The notes below the pieces were generated by a model. The model had not been told where the DNA came from. It saw nothing but the letters and a program-made list of their open reading frames with translations, and searched no databases. A program made the position numbers and the translations under genes. Shown here piece after piece: positions 43,380-55,839 of a stretch of DNA of 64,000 nucleotides. This stretch comes from Armigeres subalbatus (Eukaryota > Arthropoda > Insecta > Diptera > Culicidae): assembly GCF_024139115.2 (NCBI RefSeq), contig NC_085139.1, positions 144,014,652-144,078,651 on the forward strand, in the 5' to 3' direction. How positions within the stretch are numbered: position 1 is the first letter of the stretch; every line of letters begins with the position of its first letter.

Positions 43380-44159
43380 AATTAAATTTATGATATTTAA
43401 TATTAACAGCTACCATTATTAGTAATGTTTGTGTCGGTAGTGCCTGCCATTACCAGCAACGGTCGGGTGAACCAACGTATGGGAAGGACGGTCAATATGC
43501 GTCCCCTAAGAAAATATTCGATCTTAACCATGACAACAATCAAAAGTATGTTCTTCCAATGTGTTTACCACTAATTAAACTTACTATCTATAATACGGAA
43601 TAAAAATTTGGACGAAAACCCTAGTTTAGTTTAGTCTTGCAGGTATCACATGACCGCTGGACGGCTGCCATTTCCGGATGATGCTTGTGATCCTATTGAT
43701 GAGTTGCTTCGTGTCTTTGGCCTTCCAATCAGCTTTTTACACTACAGAGCTCAGTAGATCAAAATCTATCAACAGTTTTCGAAACATTTTTGCGTTTAAA
43801 ACTGTCCACCGTGTACTTTTTCCACGATCTTTGTTTGCTTGAAAAAAATTTTTTTTTCATATCTTTATTAGGGTGACTTTCAGCCCGAGGCTAGCTCGTC
43901 TCCGGATTTCAAAAAATTGTACAATGCGCGCCGCAGTACTTCCTTTTTTGACGGCATGTTGTAAACAACTGAACTGTTTCTGAATATTGTAAGGATTTAT
44001 TTACATAAGGAAATATTTCTCTGGAAGCATTAATGTTCTCATAGGAAAGTATTGAAGTATTGAAATTCCCGTTTTTTTGTGGCATTTTTTTTGATAAATT
44101 GCCGTATGCATGCAATATATGTTTATTCTATAATTCATTTGGTGGGCGCACGTGATCTT
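43380..44159. other. Non-coding stretch
   Basis: No gene, RNA or repeat family that I can support; one short block (43850-43935) includes TTAGGGTGACTTTCAGCCCG but has no defined partner in the window. Confidence 0.35.
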
Positions 44160-44865
44160 GTACATAACGGAGCCAAATCACTATTTTCTGTTCACGGAAC
44201 ATGCATCACACATCCAAGAAATTCCAGCAGTAAGATCTTACTATGAATTTATTTCATTATACGTATCACAAAGGGCATGGATCATATTTAAAACGATACG
44301 ATTGATTTTTGGTTAATCATATAGACTTTGAGGCCTTACTCCTGGGATTTAATGGTTGAAAAAGAACCTCTGCTGTTGACACATTCTATTCTTTACATCA
44401 AACGGGCATTAATCGTATTCAAAATCGTCAGCTTTATCTTTGCTTAATTTTGAATATCTGTAGTCCTTACTCCAGGGAATTGCTGGATAACCGATGATCA
44501 AAAAGAGCATGTTCCATATTTAGAATAGTCCGATTGATCTCCAGCTACGCGCGAAGATCTTGAGGACTTATTCCAAGGATTTCTCGGATCACAAAGATTC
44601 TAAGCTGTGAAATTTTTCAATTCTATGTATCACAAATAAACATGTACCATATTTAAAACTATGCAGTTGATCTTTGAATAATAGTGTAGAAGCCATACTC
44701 CAAAGATATTTTGGATGACCGAGAAACTCTGACACGGTCATATTCTATTCTACCTGTCCCGAAAGGCATGTACCATATTATAAACAGTTCAACTGATCTC
44801 TTGGTACGCGTGTAGATCTTAAGGCCTAACTCCCGATATTTCTTGAATGACCCAGAATCTCATCC
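44160..44865. repeat. ~130-bp degenerate tandem repeats
   Basis: A unit with 'ggcatgtaccatatttaaaa', an 'agttgatct' block, a 'gtagatctt…ctccaggga' block and a 'tctattcta' block recurs near 44275, 44405, 44507, 44640 and 44766, at 100-135-bp spacing. Related sequence in reverse orientation lies at 20640-20860. Copies have diverged strongly. Confidence 0.65.
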
Positions 44866-44869
44866 CATT

Positions 44870-45100
44870 TATCAATTCTCATGTTCCTCCTCTTGCTTTT
44901 TCACTTCTCATTTCTCACACAAAGTATCTCGCTTATTACTTCTCACATTCTACTACAACTTGCGTCTTGTGTTTCACTGATCACATCTTATTTCGCACTT
45001 CTTACTGCCTGCGCATTTTCTTCCCTTTTCAACTCTCATTCTTTCTTCTCGCTTCTCATATCCCACTTTTTACTTCTCATATCCCACATCCCAGTTAACA
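44870..45100. repeat. Pyrimidine-rich CTTCTCA-type array
   Basis: Units such as 'ttctcatttctcac', 'acttctcatatcccac' recur over 230 bp on the plus strand, as in the right arm of the element at 42224-43376. Open frames across it are repeat by-products. Confidence 0.6.
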
Positions 45101-45799
45101 ATTCCCGATCGATTATAAAGTTATTGAGTGCTTTTTAGTGGATTCTTACTTCTTTTTTATTTATTTGCCGTCAATCAAATGTAGACCAATTATACTTAGT
45201 ACAATAAATACCTATTATCTAGTCTGTGTGTAGTTCAGTCATTACCTAACTTGTCTAGAGAAGAGCCCTTTTTTTAGATTGGTTTTACTCATCGTTACAT
45301 CAATTGTTTCACAATGTGCATTATAACATGACTTTATTCTTTTTATTGGGCCATTTCTGCCAGAATTTTTACTTTGATTATTGATATAAGATAGACTTCT
45401 ATTTCTAAGTGGACGAATTGGAGCGTAAAAATTAATATTTGCCAAAATTTCACTACTATTCACTCTTTGTGCAATAATATCATTCATGAAAGCTATCATT
45501 GAGAATTCACTGCGGTTTTGAATTCTTCTAGGTTAATCAATAAACACCGTGATTCATAAGGAGGCAATGGTAGAGACGTCCACCCTAGTTTTCGAAGCGA
45601 AAAGAGTAAAAACTGTTTCTGAACTGATTCTATACGGTTCACATGTGTTTCTTGATACAAAGCCCAAACTACACTGCAGTATTCTAAATGAGGCCTAACA
45701 TGTGCAACGTACAAAGTTTTGATTGTGTAAGGATCATTAAAATTACACCCAACCAGCGGATGGTGGATTTTAATACAGCTCTGCATAAGAACCTTGCAG

Positions 45800-45958
45800 A
45801 AACTGTATAATAATTGGGCATATACAAAATCTGTATTATTTCAATACAATTATTGTATTGAAATAATACAGATTTGTATTATTTTAATACAATATTTGTA
45901 TAAAAAGCTTACAGAATTGTATATGCCCAGATTTTATACAATAATTGTCAGATTTGTT
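45800..45958. mobile_element. Palindromic AT-rich MITE-like insertion
   Basis: Ends CTGTATAATAATTG and its counterpart CAATAATTGTCAG are inverted, each next to a GGGCATATACA / TGTATATGCCC pair. The middle is a long hairpin of AATACAATTATTGTATT. It separates two parts of a LINE ORF. Confidence 0.65.
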
Positions 45959-45962
45959 TTTG

Positions 45963-46176
45963 GGTGTACACTGGATTCTGTTTTTACACGATTTACATTT
46001 TCTCAATTTTCCACTCATCCTAAATGTTCAACGCATATTAATTATCATGTGATTTTTCTTTGATTTATTCTGGATTTTTTGAAACATGTTGCGAAGATTT
46101 TGGAGGTAAATTGAAGTCACACGATCAAAAATACGAGCGAAAAAAAATCGTGTAAAAAAAAAATCCTGTGTATAAC
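45963..46176. mobile_element. MITE-like insertion with TTTTTACACGATTT termini
   Basis: The left end TACACTGGATTCTGTTTTTA and, reverse-complemented, the right end TACACAGGATTTTTTTTTTA both lead into CACGATTT. The element is about 210 bp and non-coding and sits in the same LINE ORF as the neighbouring palindromic insertion. Confidence 0.6.
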
Positions 46177-46886
46177 TGAATTTTTTGATAAAACTAAGCT
46201 GGTTTTATAAATAATATGATTATAGTGATCTATGAACGATAATTTGGATTCCAGGATGATACCTAAATCTCTAATTAGTTTGCATCTTTCAACTGTTTTT
46301 GGCCTATGTATATTTGCTCTTAGGCCGTATTGATCTTTCTTGTAAACGAGATTGAATGGCACTTTTTTACATTCAGTTGTACCAGATTTTTCTTACATCA
46401 TTTATAAAAATTGTTGATTTCATTTTGAAACACTACTAGATCAGATTGCTTACGTATTTCCAAAAAGAGTTTCATGTCATCTGCGTAAATTGAAACATTC
46501 AGGTAATTCAAAACATGATCTACATCGTTGACGAATAAGATGAATAACAATGGACCAAGGTGTGAGCCTTGTGGTACTCCAGACGTAACCTTAACTTGTT
46601 TTGACAAACATCCATCAAATCTTACTCTTTGGGTTCTAACAATCAAATATTATTCAATCCATTTTATTAACCTACGATTAAGGCCTTGAATAATTTAAAA
46701 AGTATGAGAGGAATATAATATCCTGGGTTTGAAGAGAATCTAAATTGCCTTCACTGACATGATGTAATATAAACAATGTACACAGAAACAATGTTATTAT
46801 GCACACACTATACACCACTATACAATGTTGGTTCAAAGTATACCTCACCACACTATACTCGCTCGCTACAATGATACACATACCTA

Positions 46887-47414
46887 ATGTCTGAACGCGA
46901 TTCTATACGACTCACTTCAACGAGCTCACTAAAGTTTAGTGACCTACCTGAGAACACTCTCAATATTCTATATCTTAATATCAGAAGCTGTCGATATAAA
47001 TTAGATTCTCTGGAAACATTTATAATAGGTCTTAAAAAACCAATACAGATAATCGTATTGACTGAAACTTGGCTGTACAGTTGGGAAATTTTTAATATAC
47101 ATGGTTTTCACTCCTACCATTGCACACGAGACTCCGATCGTGGAGGTGGTGTATCGATATTTGTACGAGAGACTATTAACTCACAAATGGTTCTATCTTC
47201 TCACAGAGATGTGAACGATTTTATTATTGTCGATTTAATTGATGAACGAATCAAAATATTGGGTGTATACAACCCAGGTCGAAACCAATTAGAATTTTTG
47301 GATGAATTAGATGGATTACTATACAATTATCCTAGAACGATGGTTTTAGGAGATTTCAACATCAACTTGTTGGATGAAACTCAAAACATAGTTACGGATT
47401 ATACAAGTATTGTG
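46887..47414 (+). pseudogene. LINE endonuclease, 5' part (continues at 63656)
   Basis: The ATG at 46887 opens a frame encoding an apurinic-type endonuclease: LNILYLNIRSCRYKLDSLE (metal-binding Asn), IIVLTETWL (Glu), DRGGGVSIFVRE, and MVLGDFNINLLDE (Asp/Asn pair). After DYTSIV the frame runs into a hAT-like insertion at 47415 and stops at 47436-47438. The missing part, with the final SDHRTL motif, is found in an open frame at 63656-64000. The clade is CR1/Jockey-like. Without the insertion block no stop or frameshift is visible, so the LINE was in good condition when it was hit. Confidence 0.85.
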
Positions 47415-49230
47415 CAGTCTTCCCACGAACATGTGTGAAGTTCAACTCAAGTACATTTTCATCAACTCGTGTTGAACACTGAACGTGAATTATTGCCGTA
47501 CTCGAGTACAACGCGATACCCAGTACCTGCCTAAGCAAACTTGTACTTAAGTACAAAACACATGTACAAACTTGCTTTCAGGTCCGAGCGGTCCGTGAGT
47601 CGATCGAGTAAGAGACGAAGAGAAAGGACAAAATGGAATTCGGAAACTGTACACGCTGATATGAAGATGCGCAGTGATGGGTGGATCTGAAAGGGTTTTT
47701 ATTCGAATATTTTTCTAATGGAGCAAAACTTTTTCATGGCGTTAATGACCAATTGACATGAGTTTTCAACATTACGTAAGAATAATTAAGAGAACAGAAG
47801 ATGTTGATAAATTTGACCTCGATTCACATCCCACTATACAACTTTTTTTGAGCGTGTACATTCCACAGAGAAGGAATAGAAAGCGCATAATTATAAATAC
47901 TATGTATACTCATAGATCAGCGGAACAATTTCTCGATTCTCCGTTAAAATTTTCGCAATAAAACTAAATTGTCTATTGTCTATCGGAAGAGAGCATTTCT
48001 CGTTGCCGTATGGTGCCGCTCACAAATTACGTAACAAAAAATCGGGCGTATGCAGGCCCTCCTTTGTAGCACATTGTGTATGGATAATTTAAATCTTTTG
48101 TCTGAGTCATAACGCTTGACGCTAAGCCCTTCCACCCTCTATAGCGTCACGTAATTCATGAACACCCTCATGGATGCACCGCATTATATTGTCAAAACCG
48201 GCATCGTGTTAGAAACTACCATACATTACATATTATGCACGTAATAACGCTCTATTACTCAATAAAGAGTATAGGTTGATATCAAAAATCACACACCTCA
48301 TTTCCTTTTAAAATTATATGAAACTAGTCGAACTTGCCTGATCTTGCTCGGGATGTTTCTTATTTACATAACTGTCAATCATTTAATTGATTGCAGCACC
48401 GTACTCTAGATCGGTTTCAGTTCAAGTTTGATGGTTTTCTTCGGAACTTTTGAAACCGTTGCATTTTGACAATTTTTTATCTTCCCCCCTCTAATTAATC
48501 AACTCTTATTATATACAAACACAGATGATCCCAAAACGAATCTATTAGTGAGAAAATTTTGCCAATCGGTATTCGTTCGTGAGTTTTATTGCCTCAAAGG
48601 AAATGAAAACTCATTTTAAATATAGAAGAAGAAAGATGACTATATTCGTAATCTGCACATGCCATAACCAAGAAAGCGCAACAAAATAGGACAACATGAT
48701 GACCGATTTTTGACGGTGTTTTCGGTCAAGAATTTATTGGTTGTCAAAATGTTGACAAAAAATAGCCATCTGTTTTGCTTTTAAGATATACAAATAATCG
48801 CAGTTTGATAAGTTCGCAACAAATACCGTATTTAGGGAGAGGGGGCATTTTCAAGGCATGAATTTACCCAAAGTGAAGAGGGCAACACTTGATAGATATA
48901 AACTTAATCACTGAGCGTTCTACAGTAGCAATCCTCATGAAAATATTGAGAACCCAAATATTCTTGTATCCGCACATCTATGATTTTGTTCACTGTCTAC
49001 ATTTGTTTTGTTCGAGAAGCTTCTGGAATTCTATTCAACAGCCAATTTTACAGCCAGATTTTACAAGTGTGCTGTACAGATGTACAGTACATATGTACGA
49101 AATGAAACTCGAACGCAAGTTCGGGTACAAGTATACTTTTCGTGCGTATGCGTACAAACACGAAGCAAGGGTACAGATGGAGTATACGAACAGCTGTACT
49201 TAGCGTGTTTGATGTTCGTTTGGGAAGACT
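47415..49230. mobile_element. hAT-like non-autonomous transposon, 1.8 kb
   Basis: Termini CAGTCTTCCCACGAACAT (left) and, reverse-complemented, CAGTCTTCCCAAACGAACAT (right) form imperfect TIRs. Identical 8-bp direct repeats gtattgtg flank it at 47407-47414 and 49231-49238. Subterminal regions at both ends are rich in GTAC-containing motifs (47450-47570, 49060-49200), possible transposase-binding clusters. No transposase frame is present. At about 48025-48172 an inner inverted pair built on AAATTACGT / ACGTAATT suggests a nested MITE. 8-bp duplications fit hAT, though the TIR is not diagnostic. Confidence 0.85.
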
Positions 49231-49250
49231 GGTATTGTGGAAAGTAACGG

Positions 49251-49380
49251 TTTTTGCCTTTCTCGTATACTAAGTATACGGTAAAGGCTATATGATCGCT
49301 CCAAAAACAAACTTTTTATAGAAGGCCCGGAGACCCATAGTGTTATATACCAATCGACTCAGTTCGACGAATTGAGGTGA

Positions 49381-49436
<56 letters not shown>

Positions 49437-50448
49437 TGTGTGTGTGTGTGTGCGCAAAACTACTCAAAAAAATGTCACTCATTTTTCGGGCACTTATCCT
49501 CAACCGATTTGCTCGCAACAAGTTGCATTCGACGCAGAATCCTGTCCCATTGTTTCCTATTTGGAATTGGCCAGATCGGACTATGGGATCGAAAGTTATG
49601 GCCAAAATACAAATTCATACGAAAAAATCGCTTAAAAAAAGTCACTCATTTTTCGGGCACTTATCTTCAACCGATTTGCTTGCAACAAGTTGCATTCGCT
49701 GCAGAATCCTGTCCCATTATTTCCTATTTGAAATTGGCTAGATCGGACTATGGGATCGAAAGTTATGGCCAAAATACAAATTCATACGAAAAAATCGCGT
49801 AAAAAAAGTCACTCATTTTTCGGGCACTTATCTTCAACCGATTTGCGCGCAACAAGTTGCATTAGACGCAGAATCCTGCCCCATTGTTTTCTATTTGCAA
49901 TTGGCCAGATCGGACTATGGGATCGAAAGTTATGGCCAGAATACAAATTCATACGAAAAAATCGCGTAAAAAAAGTCACTCATTTTTCGGGCACTTATCT
50001 TTAACCGATTTGCTCGCAACAAGTTGCATTCGCTGCAGAATCGTGTCCCATTGTTTCCTATTTGCAATTGGCCAGATCAGACTACGGGATCGAAAGTTAT
50101 GGCCAAAATACAAATTCATACGAAAAAATCGCGTAAAAAAAGTCACTCATTTTTCGGGCACTTATCTTTAACCGATTTGCTCGCAACAAGTTGCATTCGC
50201 TGCAGAATCCTGTCCCATTGTTTTCTATTTGAAATTGGCTAGATCGGACTATGGGATCGAAAGTTATGGCCAAAATACAAATTAATACGTAAAAATCGCG
50301 TGAAAAATGTCACTCATTTTTCGGGCACTTATCCTTAACCGATTTGCTCGCAACAAGTTGCATTCGCTGCAGAATCCTGTCTCATTGTTTCCTATTGAAA
50401 ATTGACCAGGTCGGACTATGGGATCGGAAGTTATGGTCAAACTACCTT
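49251..50448 (-). mobile_element. Hairpin-tailed retroposon unit with six 167-bp repeats
   Basis: On the minus strand the 3' hairpin (GCCTTT/AAAGGC outer stem, GTATAC/GTATAC inner stem, loop TTA) is at about 49255-49287, followed by A5. Upstream lie a CA tract (49383-49452 as TG) and the tandem array. The 5' signature is absent here because a second unit begins at 50449. Open frames through this region are repeat by-products. Confidence 0.75.
49474..50448. repeat. Exact 167-bp tandem repeats
   Basis: The phrase GTCACTCATTTTTCGGGC starts at 49474, 49641, 49808, 49975, 50142 and 50309: an exact 167-bp period. Each unit contains CAACAAGTTGCATTCG and a GATCGGACTATGGGATCG phrase. Units differ by only a few substitutions. 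Confidence 0.95.
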
Positions 50449-50577
50449 TTTTGCCTTTCTCGTATACTAAGTATACGGTAAAGGCTATATGATCGCTCCA
50501 AAAACAAACTTTTTATAGAAGGCCCGGAGACCCATAGTGTTATATACCAATCGACTCAGTTCAACGAATTGAGGTGA

Positions 50578-50581
<4 letters not shown>

Positions 50582-50626
<45 letters not shown>
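50582..50626. repeat. (TG)n tract, left border of R1 nest
   Basis: About 22 TG units follow GAGGTGATGTC. The tract ends in a T7 run that is the poly(A) tail of the minus-strand R1 copy. Confidence 0.95.
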
Positions 50627-50627
<1 letters not shown>

Positions 50628-50954
50628 TTTATAGAGGGATGAAGGCAAATCTGCTTACAGACACCTGAAATTATCACTCAGGGAGTGGGGTTGGCGCGGT
50701 CGGCAGAAGGCCGGCCCGCCGAACCCACTAAACCCACCCAAGTAACAGAAGGTTACTTGAGTTACCCTCTCTTCACATGCCCTGTTCCCTCCGGGACTTA
50801 CTGGATGTCAATACTTCGGAGGGGGGCTGTGCTCATGCACTTCACGTGTTCAGCCTCTAGCTAGCACAGCTAGTTCGCTACATTTTCTCATCGAAGCATT
50901 TTTTATTCGGTTTGCGCATCTCTTAATCTTTGACGCTCACTGTCTCTCTTCCTC

Positions 50955-51950
50955 ATGCCATTCAGCACCACTGTATCTTTGAGCCATTTAGCTCTCGACG
51001 TGTTCGCAGTCTACTCAGATAGTCCCCGGCGGCGAATCTATTCTACTCCGACGGGAAGTCCCCCGGCGGCGAGAGCTTCCCCGAAAACCGACGACCCGTG
51101 GAAGTTTATTGCGTGTCCAACACTAATGTCTCACCTAGATAGTCCGAGGCACTTTCTCACTTCAACGGGAAACCGGTTGGGTGCCAAAGTCGGTCCAGAG
51201 ATTCCGGGTGGAGCATAACGTCCGGTTCACTGGCGCTTCGACTACCCAAAACCGATTATTCGACGCGTCACGAACTACTCAGCATAGTCCCCGGCGGTGG
51301 ATCTAGCCTACTCCGACTAGAAGCTTCCCGGTAGCGGAAACTCTCCCGAACGGAACTTTTGTTAACATTGAGCCGTTCGGCTCCCAGCATAGTTTCCTTT
51401 GACTTTTGCTGCACTTTTCGTTGAGCCATTTAGCTCCCAGCTAAATCGCGGGCTACTCGGATGATCCCCGGCGGCAGATCTATCCTACTCCGACAGGGAG
51501 TTCCCCGACGTTGAATTTCCCTCGGAACCGACGACTCGCTTCTGTGTAAGACTTGTTTTTACCACTTTTAACATTTCTGGTGTTTTCCAGATCAGCGCAG
51601 GACGGGAGGCCTTTCTTACTTCAGCGAGTGACCGGTCCGAGTGCCGAAGTCGATCCAGAGATTCCGGGTGGAGCATAGCGTCCGGTTCAATGGTGCTCCG
51701 ACGACCCGAAACCAGTTCTACCAACGCGTCACGTTCTACTCGGCCTAGTCCCCGACGATGGATCTAGCCTACTCCGACTAGAGGCTCCCCGGCGGCGGAA
51801 ACTCTTCGATATTAATCTTCTGTATTCTTGAGCCATTAAGCTCCCAACTGGATCGCGATTTACTCAGATAGTCCCCGGCGGCGGATCTATCCTACACCGA
51901 CAGGAAGTTCCCCGACGACGGAAGCTTCCCCGTGACCGACCGACCGATTA
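50955..51950 (-). repeat. Repeats in the R1 3' region
   Basis: In plus-strand reading, 'tagtccccggcggcggatct' variants followed by a 'cctactccgac' phrase and a 'ttccccg' phrase recur near 51022, 51283, 51462, 51747 and 51868, alternating with 'gagccatttagctccca'. One comparable unit occurs in the second R1 copy near 56484. They overlap the last codons of ORF2 and the 3' UTR. Confidence 0.75.
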
Positions 51951-53255
51951 TGATCGCTTCCAGACACCCTCTGGTCTTCACGCCATTTTCGCTGCAGCGA
52001 TTTCATGATCTGCGTTACCACTCTTCCTATTTCGTTCCACGTATTCTCATTTTTGCACATTTCTTGCACGATGTTCTCGGGTTTATATTACTAGCGCTGC
52101 CTACTGAGAGCACACTTCGCTCTGTCCTGAATCGAGGACAGTCGAAGAACACGTGCTCCGGTGTCTCCTCGCAGTTCGGGCAGGCCGGGCAAAGGGGGGA
52201 CTCTGCGTGTCCGAATCTGTGCAGATACTTCCGAAAACATCCATGGCCCGACAAGAATTGTGTCAGGAAGAAGTTCACTTCCCCGTGTTTTCTGTCCACC
52301 CACAGCGACAGGTTCGGAATGAGCCGATATGTCCACCTTCCTTTCGAACTACTGTCCCAAGCCAGCTGCCACTTCCTCATCGAATCGGCTCTCGCAATCA
52401 TGCGAGCACCAACCGTTCCTCGCAGTCTGTAGCACTCACAGTCCTCCTCCAATAAGATGTTTATGGGGCTCATTCCTACTATGGCACAGACCGCATCCAT
52501 CGATATGGTACGGTATGCACTTGCCACTCTCATGGCCATCAGCCTATAGGTGCTATTGAGCCGAGTAAGGTTCCTTCTCGTGATTTCACCAGCCGCCCAG
52601 ACAGGAGCTCCGTATCTGAGAATTGACGTAGATACGCTGGCCAGGAGTCTTCTCTTACTGCTACTAATCGCGGAACTGTTTGACATGATTCTGGTCAAAG
52701 CTGTGATCGCTTTAGTTGCCTTCTCGCAAGCATAATCAACGTGGCTATTGAAATTGAGCCGGTCGTCGATCATTACCCCGAGGTGCTTTACCTCTCGTTT
52801 TGAGGCGATGGTGGCTTCTCCGGCCGTAATCGTACTATGCTGTACTGCTTTTCGGTTGCTGATCATCATCACTTCGGTTTTGTGATGAGCCAATGCCAGC
52901 TTTTTCCCGCACATCCAGTTTTCGATTATTTCTATCGCCTGCCTTGCTCGTACTTCTACCTCTTCTATTGTTTCACCTAATACCATGAGAGCCACGTCGT
53001 CCGCAAACCCAACGATCTTCACACCTCTTGGTAGTGTTAGCTGCAACAGCCCATCGTACATCGCGTTCCACAACGTCGGCCCCAGAATGGAGCCTTGGGG
53101 AACACCCGCTGTTATGCCTATTCTCTTCAGGCCTTCGTGTGTTTCGTAGACCAACGTCCTATTCTCGAAGTAACTCTTCAGAATTCTGCACAGGTACCCT
53201 GGAACCCCCATTCTGTGTAGGGAGCTGGCTATTGCTTCCCAGCTGGCACTGTTGA
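51887..53255 (-). pseudogene. R1-clade ORF2, RT palm to C-terminal domain
   Basis: Minus-strand frame 53255-52027: NAFNSASWEAIASSLHRMGV, AGVPQGSILGPTLWNAMYD (motif B), IVGFADDVALMV (motif C), KTEVMMISNRKAV, then HLGVMIDDRLNFNSHVDYA and the tail HGCFRKYLHRFGHAESPLCP, CEETPEHVFFDCPRF. A frameshift near 52070 moves the last ~60 residues (NENTWNEIGRVVTQIMKSLQ) to another frame, ending GELPVGVG. At its upstream edge the frame is out of register with the fingers domain by one base, in a run of four T at 53261-53264 (A on the coding strand). Confidence 0.88.
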
Positions 53256-53640
53256 ACGCGTTTTCACGTCTAAGGTTACCACAGCGCAGTAACGGTTTCC
53301 CCTTCTCTTTTGCTTCTTGGCTGCTTCAGCTGCTTCGACGACTGTCCGGATGGCGTCAACTGTGGACCTGCTCTTTCGAAACACGAACTGCATGCTTGAT
53401 AATCCGTTTGCACCTTCTGTGTGGATCGCCAACCTGTTAAAGATGACCCTCTCAAGGAGTTTTCCGACCGTGTCTAGCAGGCAAATAGGCCTGTTGGCCG
53501 ATGTCGCTTACCCTGCTTCGGCATCCGTACTAACTTTTGCCGTTTCCAGCACCTTGGAAACTTTCCTTCGTCTATGCAATTCTGCAATGTGGTGCGAAAC
53601 ATGTCCGGGTTGACCTGGATCGCCGTTTTCAAGACCAGAT
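53229..53640 (-). pseudogene. R1-clade ORF2, RT fingers
   Basis: Fragments on the minus strand hold RPICLLDTVGKLLER, then QFVFRKSRSTVDAIRTVVEA and CAVVTLDVK, the last being RT motif A up to the frameshift. A stop and shift near 53510 and another near 53633 separate this from the preceding endonuclease segment. QFVFRK has Val where the family usually shows Gly (QFGFRK in the other copy). Confidence 0.8.
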
Positions 53641-54890
53641 TGGGATGCCATCTAGTCCCGGAGCCTTATTAGTTTTTAGGCTTTTTGCTGCCGTAACTAG
53701 TTCGAGGTTAGTGACACGGGCTTCATCTCTGCTGGTGTTGGCCTCACCATAAGGTGTGGGAGGCCAGACTGGTGCTTCGTGATACGGAAACAGTCCCTCA
53801 ATAATTGCTTTGAGTTTTTCTGGGCTCCTCTCTAGCGGTATCGCTGGGCCTTTAATCTTAGCCATAGCGACCCTGTATGCATCCCCCCATGGGTTTGCAT
53901 TCGCGTTGTGGCAGAGCTCTTTCATGCAAGCTGCCTTACTGAGCCTAATTTCCTTTTTAAGAGCGGCTTTGGCCGCCCTAAACACTGGTCTGCGGTCTTC
54001 TCTTTCTACATCGCTGCGGGCTCTCTGCATCCTCCTCCTTGCTCGAAAACAGCTACGACGGAGTTCTGCGATCGTTTCATTCCACCAATAGATTTGCCTA
54101 CGTGCATACCGTGGCTGTACCTTTCTCGGCATGGTTGCATCGCAGGCTCGGGTCAATGCTGCAACCAGCTCGTCTGGACTCAGATTTTGAAGATTGCGCT
54201 CGAATCGCATTGCTTCCGCAAACACATCCTTGTCAAAGGATTCTGTCTTCCACTTTCGCTCCTTGATACTGCTCTCGCGTGGTTCCGAGTGTACCCTCCC
54301 TCCGACACAATACAGGACCGCTTGATGGTCGCTATGCGTATAGTCCTCGCAGACTCTCCAGTTCGTGTTCCTTGCTAAGGCAGGACTGCAGAAGGTAACA
54401 TCAATGATGGACTCTCTGCCATCCCTTCGATATGTGCTCGTCGAACCTTTATTAATCAAGTCTACATTGAGCCTGGCAAATGCTTCTAGTAGACTCCAAC
54501 CTCTAGGGTTAGTGCAACGACTGCCCCACTCTACTGCCCAGGCGTTGAAGTCCCCAGCAATGACGACTGGCCTCCTGTCGATAAGTTCCTCTGCTACCTT
54601 ATCCAGCATCCGGTTGAACTGATCAATCGTCCAACGTGGCGGTGCGTAGCAGCTACATATATAGATTCCGTTAACTTTGGCGATCACGAAGCCTTCAGCT
54701 GCGCGATACACAATTTCTTGGTATGGGTATCTTCCTACCGTACATATAGCGGCGGTTCCTGCTTCATCCGCTACCCAATTACCGTTTCCTGGTGGGATCC
54801 GGTATGGATCAGAGATGATTGCAACGTCGCATTTCGAATCCTCGCAGATTGCCACAGCAGGTGCTGCGCAGTATCACAGTGGTTGAGGTT
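53629..54890 (-). pseudogene. R1-clade ORF2, endonuclease domain
   Basis: On the minus strand, IQINLNHCDTAQHLLW begins near 54890. A frameshift near 54855 follows, then CDVAIISDPYRIPPGNGNWV, VVIAGDFNAWAVEWGS (catalytic Asp/Asn), RDGRESIIDVTFCSP and YTHSDHQAVLY (final Ser-Asp-His). The linker to RT contains RARRRMQRARSD and NPWGDAYRVAMAKIKGP. RT begins at TNKAPGLDGIP before the frame is lost at 53629. GDFNAWAVEWGS is characteristic of the R1 clade. Confidence 0.88.
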
Positions 54891-54898
54891 AATTTGTA

Positions 54899-55839
<941 letters not shown>

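Larger units (their letters stand above)
45230..46690 (-). pseudogene. CR1/Jockey-like LINE, 3' half of RT, broken
   Basis: Minus-strand fragments in order are VRFDGCLSKQVKVTSGVPQG, then SHLGPLLFILFVNDV and VSIYADDMKLFLEI (46398-46646); KTVERCKLIRDLGIILESKL (46117-46362); KTLYVAHVRPHLEYCSVVWA and NRIESVQKQFLLFSLRKLGW (45496-45786); and a C-terminal part with NINFYAPIRPLRNRSL (45242-45499). This is the RT palm with YADD plus the thumb and tail of a CR1/Jockey-like ORF2. It lacks endonuclease and the first RT motifs. Two short MITE-like insertions (45800-46176) and frameshifts interrupt it. A head-to-head LINE endonuclease begins to its right. Confidence 0.85.

Noticed and set aside
49377..50242. 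Several overlapping ORFs starting in Cys-Val repeats
   Set aside because: They translate the TG tract and then 167-bp repeats in different frames; the same happens at 55718-55954 and 61034-61977.
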